DNA of 64,000 nucleotides from Centrapalus pauciflorus (lineage: Eukaryota; Streptophyta; Magnoliopsida; Asterales; Asteraceae), in the NCBI GenBank assembly GCA_020465985.1, contig JAANYP010002773.1, positions 124,001-188,000 of the forward strand. Reading direction: 5' to 3'. Positions within the stretch are counted from its first letter, which is position 1. Each line of letters begins with the position of its first letter. The notes under the pieces were generated by a model, which searched no databases, was not told the DNA's origin, and saw only the letters and a program-made list of their open reading frames with translations. Shown here one piece after another: positions 33,050 through 42,987 of the stretch. The translations under genes and the position numbers were made by a program.

Positions 33050-33081
<32 letters not shown>
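33050..33081. repeat. (TA)n microsatellite in Gypsy LTR
   Basis: About 15 TA units; the full LTR has a much shorter tract near 23907. Confidence 0.9.
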
Positions 33082-33085
<4 letters not shown>

Positions 33086-33157
33086 TGACGTTTTAAGTGG
33101 GTTTTATTTATAAATTTGTAATGTTGGGTGATTTAAGACATAAAAATCTATAAATAA

Positions 33158-33160
<3 letters not shown>

Positions 33161-33229
<69 letters not shown>
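33161..33229. repeat. (TA)n microsatellite in Gypsy LTR
   Basis: About 33 TA units; the matching tract in the full LTR near 23986 is about 7 units. Confidence 0.9.
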
Positions 33230-33230
<1 letters not shown>

Positions 33231-33949
33231 CATATATTAGAGATATTAAGTCCCTATTATCATTTAGGGCTCGATTAAACTCACCCGGTGCATTACCCAT
33301 CAACTTACGCTAAATAGCATTTTACGCTCGTTTTTGCCATCGCACTCACGGTGAGTCCTCATAGCCCCTATTTTCACACTGTTATGTTTTGGGGTTGAAA
33401 TACATGCTACGTTTTCATATGGACACGAAAACAACTTCATTTCTATTATGTATGGGAATATTGCACAAGGCAAACTCATTTTTAGTTAAGCTTCGGTTGC
33501 ATGATGGTTTATATGTAATACATAACATGGAATTTATGATTTTATAAATTTAAACTTAACTGTTGTTGTCCATACAAGTCAGATTTACGTGTAAACCTAT
33601 GAGCTCACCAACAATTTTTTTTGACGTATTTTAGCATGTATTTTCAGGAAATTAAGGCAAGTGTGCCTTCAGACGTATTTTCTTTCAATCTTCCGCATCT
33701 AAGGAGTCGCATGCATTTTCGAAACTACCGGAGATTTAGCTGCATTATTTTGAATACTTTAATTATGTACTTAAATCTCTGTATTGTGCGAACTTCTTTT
33801 CTTCATGACAGAGTATGTATAACCTTACTATAGTTTAAAGTTTTATCGATGTATTTTGAAAACGTCCATATAGTGGTCGTTCGTTATGATTATGGTTATG
33901 CTTCCGCGACGTCGCGCTTCGTTGCCAACCGGGGTAACGGGGTGTGACA

Positions 33950-34213
33950 TTATTCATGTGTCAAATTTCTGTAATAGATCAGAAGCTAAATCTTTTAACA
34001 AATATTCTATTCTGATTTGTTGTCTTTGAACTCTAATAATCGTCATGCTTTAACCTGCAACATCTTTTCATATGTCAAATATGCATGTTTGGATAGCTAA
34101 GGACAAGGTTCCCAAATCTAAACAGCAGTGAGTTCCAAATAAATTAATTCAAAAATCAGTTACATAAGAACTGTTCAAAAGTGGACACCCAAAAAGAAGT
34201 GGGTTCCTAAAGT
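33950..34213 (+). pseudogene. Copia gag/protease remnant (duplicate of 51970-52250)
   Basis: The sequence repeats that at 51970-52250 nearly base for base (CTGTAATAGATCAGAAGC, TGGATAGCTAAGGACAAGG, AAGAAGTGGGTTCCTAAAG). Translated it gives the Lys/Pro/Trp linker of Copia gag (KKWVPK). It stops before the protease motif. Confidence 0.6.
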
Positions 34214-34443
34214 TTACTTTTGGAGCAACGGTTGGTTGGTTGCGTAAGTGTCGAATAGGACGACTCATTCCGCCTTCTAGTAGCCGCAACATTTCCCCAC
34301 GTCAAGTCTTCACCCTCGGAGCATCTTCTTCCAAAATTTCCATCAACCACTCATTGGGATCTTGAACATTGGTGTCGTCCAAGATGATTGGGTCAATTGT
34401 ATCACGACAATCGTACCTCCTTCTCAAGGCCCGATTATATGTA
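34214..34443 (-). pseudogene. hAT transposase C-terminal fragment (duplicate of 52806-53035)
   Basis: Read on the minus strand it encodes the end of hAT transposase (RRRYDCRDTIDPIILDD and the following acidic tail), almost identical to 52806-53035. It joins directly to R sequence that, in the other copy, lies beyond the hAT (near 60815). Confidence 0.75.
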
Positions 34444-37400
34444 TATAATAGTTGGGATCACTCCAACTTGTTTAAAAGGTTAAAAGGTTAAAATAGTTGG
34501 GATCACTCTAACTTGTTTTTCTTCAACCAAAACATTTGAAGTGAATTCACTTAGATACTTTTTATTAATCCTTAAAGAGAGATCCAAGTGGGTGTTTCTT
34601 TTACTTATTTGAAATTAATTTGGCTTATCTGTGTTGCTTGTTAATTAATTGTCTTTGTTTGTTAGCCGTTAGTACCATGTATTACCTTAGTCTAGTTTCT
34701 TCCTCTTTACTTAGTATGCTTCGTGTTAGTTAGCTTAGTTTAGTTAGTTTGCTTTGTAGGTTAATTCCATTTTCTCCAGTTTTGAGTGGCTAGCTATTAG
34801 TGAACATCATGAGTATCGATATCGCACTTCTATTCGCCATTCCATGTGTTCCATAAGTCTAGAGGTCAGCTTCAGTATGTACTATCTACGACCGGTATAC
34901 TGCAATGGTATTTGTTAAAACTTTGCCTTTCTTCATTTCCTTATTTTTGATTGCCAAATCCGCATAGATCAAAATGACGCCTGTCACTACACCCTAAGTT
35001 TTTTATTTATTTTTTTAAACTCTATTGAGATGAAACTTAGATTGTTACCTCAAAGGCTCAAACATCAATGAGGTATCATTTTCTTGTGATTCGAATTATT
35101 AGAGCAGTCATTCGCCATGTCACTCTTGTGTTTTAATAGTTTTCACATATGATTTTTGCTCTTTTCGGAGTTTGTTGTTAGTAAGTTCATTAGCATTTTA
35201 GACAATACTTTATTTTCTGTTTTCTTTTCTTTTCTTCGTGTTTTTGTGATTTTACTTTAGTTGCTAGTTATAAATAGTAGTTTTAGAGCTATGTTGGAGT
35301 GTTCATCGTTTAGTTTGCTTCCTCAATTATTTGTCAAGAGTTTCTTATTTTCGTGCATTTATATACATTTTTTTTAGCATTATCAAGTTAAGTTCTTGAT
35401 TGTTAAGAGTTTTGTATCCATGATGATTAATCTAGGGGCTGCTTGTTTAGTATATAGCAAAAGCATAGTTTTGTAAATGATTTTTGCTATTCTTTTGTTA
35501 TTCTCTTACATGTTTCTTTTTGTATTTGCATTTTTTTTCTTTCAATCTTTTTGATAACTTTTAGTTTAGGACCAATGGTTTTGGTGGTCGATTCATGTGT
35601 CATGTATTGTGAGTTCTTGTTCTTATATGCTTTTATCTTGCAGGTTTGGCATGCGAATGACGCCAAGTTCCCATAGGTACTCCTCCCTCTTCCCCCGATC
35701 ATTTAGAGCCGAGACACAGCCGATGCAAGTCGATGCCACATCACTAACCTTTCCATTTATAAAACCCAATCAGAATCGATACAGCCAAGCCCTCTCTCGC
35801 CATTCTGATCGTTCTCAGATATTTGGGATTACTTTCTAGCGCGGTCGAATTCACGTGCATGCACCTCGACTAATCCTTAATCATCTCATTTAGACTCTTT
35901 GACATTTTATTTTACTTATGTTTTAGTTAAACATTTATATTTCCGCACTTAATTTTGATCTTTTGGAATGTACATATAAAACACTATGTCGTTGCTGCTT
36001 ACATTTTAATTTGATTGTGTTGTGGTTGGCTGGTTGATTAAGGTTGGACCATGGCTTCGCTGGGATTCAGTTCAGCTTCACCACACCATATCCTCCTAGC
36101 AGAGTTCATGAATTCAGGTCAGGGAAGTTTTTTCGTTCAACTTTTTGTTACTTTCCATTCATGCACATTATCTTTGATATCCATATTAAGTGTGGGGTAG
36201 GGTAATTTAATTGGCATTTTTGAGCTGTTTGTCTGAAGTTACAATTTTATGCATTTTTATCCTAAAATTAGCCACTTTTGGAAATTTTCTCTCTTTATGA
36301 AACGCGCTAGACTCTTTAGTAATATTGTTCTGTTTAGATTGCATGCGAGACTGAGACAGTGAGTTTGATGCTATTTGAACAATAAGAGCGTTTCGAATGC
36401 ATGTTGTGACTTTTTGAACCGAAACTGCATGATATTAGCACAAATATTACCTTTATCATTCATTTCATGTGAGCCCTATAGCATCATTTTTATGCTCATT
36501 TTCGTTTGATGTGTGTTTATGTCGGTGTTGATTGACAGAAGTAGAACTTGAATTTAAATACACGTAAAAATCACAAATTTTTAAAATTTGGCACAGATAT
36601 TGAGGCAATTTTTGGATAACCCATTTTTATCTCTCTTTTGTTCAACTTTTGCACTTTTATTTTCCCCTAGTAGCCTATTTGAGCCTTCTCCCTTCGTTTC
36701 GGTGAAATCCCACACGATAAGCCATTTATTGCCATTTTTGCTTTCTTTTACCTTTATTGGGGATGTGATTTGAGATGCAGCGGTTTGTTTTTCAATTTTT
36801 GGTGTTGTTTTAGCTGCTTTTCAATAGATTGAGCCTTGATGCATATATCCGATGGGTTTGAGATTATTTAAGCTCTATGAGTACCCTTGATGCTTTTGCA
36901 TTCAATTGTTCACTTTCTAGATCGACTGTTCACTTTCTACATGACTGATCACCGATTCTAGTTTAGTAAAAGATGCGGTTATTGAGTGTCGGTCATGAGG
37001 GCTAAAATGATTAGATGATCCAAAGATGTTTTTCTTGAGAAAAAGAAAGAAAAAAGATGTATATGTATAAAAAAAAGTAAAAAGACAAAAATAGAAAAAA
37101 AAATTAAAAAAGAAAGAGAAAAGAAAAGAAATAATAAGTTCATTAGCTTTACCTTGATTCTTAGCAGTTGTATAGTGTAGGGATGATTCAGATTCGTATG
37201 TAGTTAGCTTCTAGTTTAATTTTTGTTCCCGTTCTTTTTTTCATACATTTTTTTAATTATTTTTATTTGTGTTCCTGATGTTGTGTCAGATCGGTTCCGA
37301 TGTTTTGATTTCGCCCACTTTTTCCCATGCATTCCACACCATTAGCCTAGCCACATTAGAACCAATAAGTCCTTTATGTGCTAATTTTCTTAATACGTGA

Positions 37401-38511
37401 TGGAGATGTGATTCATTTTCAAGCTTATGCTAATATCGTTGACATGTTCGGCACCGTGTAGATTATTGTGCATATATACACATTAGCCTGTACACGTTTG
37501 AGTGTTGAGTGAAATCCTTGTGAGGTGTTAGTTCATGTCGTTAGGTTCAAAAGTATCTAAAATGCTACTTTGTAGTTTTTGCATCTGGTTTAGATAGCGT
37601 TTTCTTTCGATTGTTAGTATCAAATGCATTCTTTTACAGATCTTTACTACTTTTGAGTCTATGTGCGCGTTATGATTGTGAGTGTTATTTAAGGTGAGGA
37701 TTAGTTTAGGATAGTTTTGAGCATGTTTGCTTGAGGACAAACAATGCTCAAGTGTGGGGTTATTTAATATGATGTCATTTGTACATATTTTTCGTATCAT
37801 TGTGCCTTACATATTGACGGTTTTAGCTTCGATTTACGTGGAAATGGTAGTGTTTTTGCTTCATATTTATATTTCGTAGGTTTCAAGCCGCCATGTTATC
37901 AAAGGATGGAAAATGAACGAGTAGTGTATTGGAAGAAATAGTCAAAAGATCTACTGAATAAATGGGTAACATCAAAGAATATGGAAATACCTTCGATATA
38001 CAATGTTTCAAGCACAAGGAGAAGCGTTCAAGTAAGGTTCTTGCTTGATGTGCTGAGTTATTAGTTTTGTCGTGATTTAAATTTTGATAGTTGTATGCTT
38101 CAAAAAGTAGCCCGTGAATTGAGTATGTATCTTAGGATTGCATGATTGATGTTAGTGGCCTTGAATTGAAAGCATGTTTGCTTGTTTTTAATGTAAGTTT
38201 TTTGACTTTTTGAGTCAAACTGAGTTTAGTTTGCCTTCTAACCTGCACTTGGTATGTTAGTTTGCTTTCATGTTCAGTTTGAACAATTCACCTTAATATC
38301 ATTCTTGAGTCAACATGACTTCGTGTTGTTTCGATATTCTTGGTTATTCATAGCTTATTATGTGGCTCCAGTTTGACTAAACTGTTGAGATTTTGATTTT
38401 AGCTTACTTGTTCATTGCATTTTAGTTCCACAGTTTGCATGCTCGAATAAGTGCTTTTACATCCTTATACATCTCATTAAGTTTTGATTGCAATGTTTAT
38501 AATCTTGTTTT
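34444..38511. repeat. Repeat family R segment, longest copy, non-coding
   Basis: 34470-36830 aligns with 60815-63130. Near 37735-37760 the phrase GCTTGAGGACAAACAATG followed by CAAGTGTGGGG resembles the 3' internal end of plant Tat/Ogre/Athila Gypsy elements, so family R may be a large non-autonomous LTR derivative. An A-rich stretch lies at 37025-37130. No reading frame is shared between copies. Confidence 0.55.
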
Positions 38512-38937
38512 TGTTAGAATAGTGATCATGGTAAAAAAAAGGCATCATATTCTCTCTTAGGTTTGATGCTCTCAATTGCCTTGCTATATCTCACAATTAA
38601 GTAGAAAGTTTCTGTAAATTCTGTGTGTGCAGTGTGTATGTCTGAGAGGCAGAAAAATAGAGGGAAAAAACACAGAAGTTAATAAACTAACTTAATCCAT
38701 TCAACACACATAATAATTACATAATTGTTTCTCCCTTCTATAGACAATGAACCGGTTTCATGAACCATTGCAATGGTTCATGTAGTGGTTAAATTTGGAG
38801 GGAAATTAACTACCAATAACTACCTATGCTATCCGGTTTACATATATTTACATACCGGTTCCATTCTTCATAAATAATTAAATATACTAACTTATATAAC
38901 TTAAAGTTTATTAACACTTATAAATGAATTTCCAACA
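38512..38937 (-). repeat. LTR of the ARID element (3' LTR in its own orientation)
   Basis: It is near-identical to 40479-40898 with small indels and runs TG...CA. Phrases such as CCGGTTTACATATATTTAC are shared. Confidence 0.9.
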
Positions 38938-38987
38938 TTCACCCCCTAAGTGTTATAAACTTTAAATTGAATCTTCCATCTTGAGCT

Positions 38988-40455
38988 TCACACAATGACG
39001 ACAAAGTCATCATCTTCTTCATTGCCACCATCTTCATTTGCTTCCCTTGCCTTGTTCAAAATCACATTAATTGTTCCATCTCCTTTCTTATTGATGCTTG
39101 TTCCTTCAACTACCTTCTTCTTGTCCTTTGTGTTCACATCATCAATCTTGCATCCTCGTTCTATACAATCCTCAAAGCTTGGTTCATCTTGGCCAACTTC
39201 TCCTTTAGTTGTGCCCACAACATTCAACTCACTTGAACGCTTCCATTGCCGTTTCTCGGTTTTCTTAATGAACTTGTAGTACTCTTGAGGGTGTACTAGT
39301 CATGCAACATAGATTTCCTTTAACCCATTTTGGAAATCAATTGGAAACCCTAAACCACTGGCTATTCCTCCCCATTTATCTTTTGATGTAACACATTCAA
39401 ATCCACCATTACTTTCAACAATTTTGTAAAGGTCAAACAAGCATATCTTTGCTCCAAACAACTTGAATGGCAAATTTAGCGTTGAACCGATATACTTTTC
39501 ATGATACTAACCCAATGCTCTTACAAAGCTCTTTTAAAAACATCTTTGTGTGCCATAACAAAATGATTGTTATTTATCAAATCTATAAATTTGACAAATT
39601 CTTCAATGCTTTCAATCTTTAATGACACAACTTCCCTATCATCATCTTCTTGATTTTCATGTGACTTGACAACATCAATTGAGTTGTCAATGTCTTCAAA
39701 ATATTTAGTAAGATAATCATCTTGCTTTTTTTAAACCACTTTCTTCAACAAACTACTCTCTTCATTTTCAGGGTCAAACACATGTGACACTTTGCAAGTA
39801 AGACCATCAAAATCAATTTCAAAACCTTGCATGATTAGTTGCTTCATGCTAAGTAAATTGATGTTGATTTTCGGCACATACGATACATATGGTATTGCGT
39901 ACTCGTTGTGGGTTGTTTTCAATTTGATAACCCCAATACCATGTGTGAATAGTATGTTTGTTTCTTGCTCTTGAGTGTCCACAATGAAACAACTCTTCAA
40001 TTTGTTAAACAAATCTTTATTGGGTGTCATGTGTATAGAGATTTTAGAATTCACATACCAATAGTTGTTCCAATTGGTGTTGTCCGATCCTTGTACTAAG
40101 TACTCACCATCAAAGCATATACATTCCTTATACACTTGAACATATGGTTTCAATGGTTCAACTTTCTGGTTTGGAGAGGAAGGAGTGTATTCCTCCTTTG
40201 ATTTGTTCACAGACGGATCATCACAGATTGGTTCAACCATCTTCTCTTTTCCCTTGATTGATCCATTCGTTGTGCAGTCCCAAGGGAATGCCCTCTGGTT
40301 CGACACTTATAGCATCTTGATCGTGTGTCTTTTTTCTCCAATTCTTCGATCCTTCGGTCTTCGTCCCAACGCTGCAAATGCAGCCTTCTATCCCTCATTC
40401 TGCACAGTTTTTCTTTCATCCATGATCCACTTTCAGCATCTCCTTTCAGTCCCAA
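38988..40455 (-). pseudogene. Zinc knuckle / degenerate retropepsin-like / ARID protein of the LTR element
   Basis: Read on the minus strand: a C-X2-C-X4-H-X4-C knuckle (CYKCRTRGHS..., 40274-40314) is broken by a missing base. Then comes a segment aligned to Copia protease and its flank (WYVNSKISIHMTPNKDLF, then NINLLSMKQLI), in which the catalytic DSG is NSK (40043-40051), so it is not a protease. After a stop and frame changes near 39480-39530 follows a recognisable ARID DNA-binding domain (39272-39480): LFDLYKIVESNGGF, KDKWGGIASGLGFP, LKEIYVA and EYYKF. The C-terminal tail is acidic and charged, ending at 38988. ARID domains bind AT-rich DNA in chromatin proteins. The acquired domain and lost active site suggest a gag-derived protein with a new DNA-binding arm. 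This copy has several stops. Confidence 0.8.
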
Positions 40456-40463
40456 TCAAAGCC

Positions 40464-40476
40464 TGCTTTGATACCA
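40464..40476 (-). promoter_or_regulatory. Primer binding site of the ARID element
   Basis: Its complement reads TGGTATCAAAGCA, a variant of the initiator-Met tRNA site, two bases inside the right LTR. Confidence 0.8.
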
Positions 40477-40478
40477 AT

Positions 40479-40898
40479 TGTTAGAATAGTGATCATGGTA
40501 GAAAGGCATACTATTCTCTCTTAGGTTTGATGCTCTCAATTGCCTTGCCATATCTCACAATTAAGTACAAAGTTTCTGTAAATTCTATGTGTGCAGTGTG
40601 TATGTCCGAGAGGCAGAAAAATAGAGGGAAAAAACACAGAAGTTAATAAACTAACTTAATCCATTCAACACACATAATTATTACATAATTGTTTCTCCCT
40701 TTTATAGACAATGAACCGGTTTCATGAACCATTGCAATGGTTCAATGGTGATTAATTTTGGAGGGAAATTAACTACCAATAACTACCTATGCTATCCGGT
40801 TTACATATATTTACATACCGGATCCATTCTTCATAAATAATTAATTACTAACTTATATAACTTAAAGTTTATTAACACTTACAAATGAATTTCCAACA
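40479..40898 (-). repeat. LTR of the ARID element (5' LTR in its own orientation)
   Basis: It pairs with 38512-38937. The GTTTT target duplication follows directly. Confidence 0.9.
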
Positions 40899-40903
40899 GT
40901 TTT

Positions 40904-41287
40904 TAGCATGTTTATCTTGGTCTTGGTTGGTCATTTTTCATGTTTACGTTTTAGTTTCAAATAAGTGTGGTTAGAATTTGTTTGGATTCAATGCTGGAGT
41001 ATAATTCATGTGTCTTCTTGGCGATTAATTGATTTATGTACGTGTTTGAGATGGAGTTAGAGTGGGTACAAGTACACAAAGAATTGAACTGAATTTGTAT
41101 GTTGTGAATCTTTTCGTCTGTTAGGTCGTGGTCCATGTAGTGATCACTACACACTCCCCAGGATCAGCCCAAGGTCCATGTAGTGATCACTACACTCCCC
41201 AGGATCAGCCCCTCAATTCCAGACCTTATATATGAAGGGTCGTGACCCATGTCATGATGGTTACTCTCCTCACGACAGTCACTTAGT
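40904..41287. repeat. Repeat family R (LTR-like part) up to the CACTA insertion
   Basis: It continues the sequence interrupted by the ARID element, with no ORF. It contains a tandem duplication with a palindromic core at 41130-41212. Confidence 0.5.
41130..41212. repeat. Tandem ~42-bp duplication with 14-bp palindrome
   Basis: Two copies of GGTCCATGTAGTGATCACTA... followed by CTCCCCAGGATCAGCCC. GTAGTGATCACTAC (41137-41150 and 41180-41193) is a perfect palindrome. Confidence 0.85.
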
Positions 41288-41313
41288 TACTACCTTTGGT
41301 GACCAGCACTTTC

Positions 41314-41620
41314 AGCGACGATATATGTCGTCGCTAAAACCTCAGTAAACGACAAAATATGTCAGCTTTATTGACTTTCTGGGTAAAATAAATCGTAAAC
41401 TTTCAGCGACGACAAATGTCGTCCCTAAAAGTGAAAGAAATTTACTTTTGATTTTTTTGGGGCGAAAATATTAGTTTCGCGGTGAAAATGCCGCCCTTTT
41501 TTTACCACTTTCAGCGACGACATAGTCGTCGCAAAATGTAAGGAAAATATTTTATTCTTTGAAACAGCAAAAACGTCGTCGTTTTGGAGTTTCAGGGACG
41601 ACATGTATGTCGTCGCAGAA
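41314..41620. repeat. Left subterminal palindromic repeats of the CACTA element
   Basis: Four units of type TTTCAGCGACGACA-n-TGTCGTCGC at about 41311, 41402, 41510 and 41591. Such subterminal motifs are transposase-binding sites in the CACTA family. Confidence 0.85.
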
Positions 41621-42478
41621 GGTGGAAACCTTTTCACCTACCAAACACGGTCCCCCACGTCATTTTTGCAACTCGCCCCTTCGATTTCTCTCTCAGGTAT
41701 TCGAATTCGTTGGCTTTCGTTGGCTTCCGGCGACGGTGGGGTTGAACGTAACGTGAGCATTGCCGGCGGCGATAGCTTTCCTTTTCTCCATTTTCCAGTG
41801 ACGGTGCTTTCCTTTTCTCCATTTTCCGGCCAAGTATGTTTTGCTTTTGTTCGTTCCGGTCACATTTTATCGGTGATACATTTGTTATTTGTTTTACTTT
41901 AACATTGTTTGTTTTGTGAAGCTTTACTTACTCCGGTCACGTCTCCGGCACCAAGTTTTTTCCGGCCACCGACCCCAAAGTTTTTCCGGAAACCATATAA
42001 GGTATTGTTTTTCCCCTATATTACTTAATATCGATATTATTAGGTGTTTTAATGTTACATAAGAATATAGTTTTGTGATTATTTTGTAATTTTTTGTATT
42101 GTCATGTGTTATTCTTTTGTATTATTATGTGTTATTCTTTTAATTTTATAAGTTTTAATTTTATTTTTTATATAATGTTCCAATTGATAAAAGTCTAAGA
42201 TTTTAGAAACAATACTAAATTAATTAATATAAATATTATATATGTAGAATATATAAAAAGTAAGACATTATAAAATTAAAAAGAAATATACATTTACAAT
42301 TTTGTATGAGAAACTATCAAACATTAAATAATACCATTAAAGTAATGACATTGTAAAATTAATAAAACTATACATTTAAAAATACACAATTCTAACAATC
42401 TAATGAATAATATTAAATGTAAAGGTTGTATAAAGTTAATATACAAACAAACACACGTATATATACACACAAAAATGC

Positions 42479-42482
<4 letters not shown>

Positions 42483-42544
<62 letters not shown>
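42483..42544. repeat. (TA)n microsatellite
   Basis: About 30 TA units in the CACTA leader. Confidence 0.95.
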
Positions 42545-42547
<3 letters not shown>

Positions 42548-42639
42548 AAATATAGTTAGTATAAAAATATAAATATAAAATCAAACGTAAAGATTATATA
42601 TACATACATGCATACAAACACACTAACATACACACACAC

Positions 42640-42754
<115 letters not shown>

Positions 42755-42987
42755 TAGTGCAAAAACGAATAAAGAAGCATATTATACACACACACACAAG
42801 CATATACATACATACAAAGAAGCATATTATATATATAAAGTTCATTTAAAAACGAACATAAAGTTAATCTACACACACATACATACAAAGATACATATTA
42901 TATATATATATATAGTTATTGATATGATCTGTAACTTGTTTGTTTGGTTTTCCTATATGATTTACGACTTATTTGATAAATGCAGTC

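Larger units (their letters stand above)
22474..33949 (+). mobile_element. Rearranged Ty3/Gypsy composite (probably chromovirus-like)
   Basis: The order is: complete LTR (22474-24888), primer site, upstream ORF, gag and protease to about 27610; partial LTR (27611-27897), primer site, upstream ORF, gag with deletion, reverse transcriptase, RNase H, integrase to about 31936; LTR lacking its first ~315 bp (31937-33949). Integrase placed after RNase H is the Gypsy order. The outer flanks (CCTCG before, TTATT after) do not match, so no target duplication is visible. The composite arose by deletion and joining of at least two related copies and is not functional. Confidence 0.85.
31937..33949 (+). 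repeat. 3' LTR of the Gypsy composite, 5'-truncated
   Basis: It aligns with 22790-24888, lacking the first ~315 bp of the LTR. An internal deletion of about 160 bp (matching 24229-24390) sits near 33450, and two TA tracts are expanded (33050-33081 and 33161-33229). It ends GGGGTGTGACA. Confidence 0.85.
38512..40898 (-). mobile_element. Complete small LTR element carrying an ARID-domain gene
   Basis: Two LTRs of about 420 bp (38512-38937 and 40479-40898) flank 1.5 kb. In the minus orientation they begin TGTTGGAAATTC and end TTCTAACA. The 5-bp target duplication GTTTT (38507-38511 and 40899-40903) is perfect. The primer site (complement of TGCTTTGATACCA, 40464-40476) and the polypurine tract (complement of TTCACCCCCTAAG, 38938-38950) are in place. 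The internal region has no reverse transcriptase or integrase. It encodes a zinc knuckle, a retropepsin-like segment and an ARID domain, all broken. The element is non-autonomous. Confidence 0.9.

Noticed and set aside
35597..35839. 80-codon frame in family R, with a relative at 61919
   Set aside because: Reading frames shift and composition is repeat-like; the two copies do not keep the same protein.
41603..41902. 99-codon frame at the start of the CACTA element
   Set aside because: GC-richer leader sequence with no recognisable domain, and other frames are equally open; reported only as leader.
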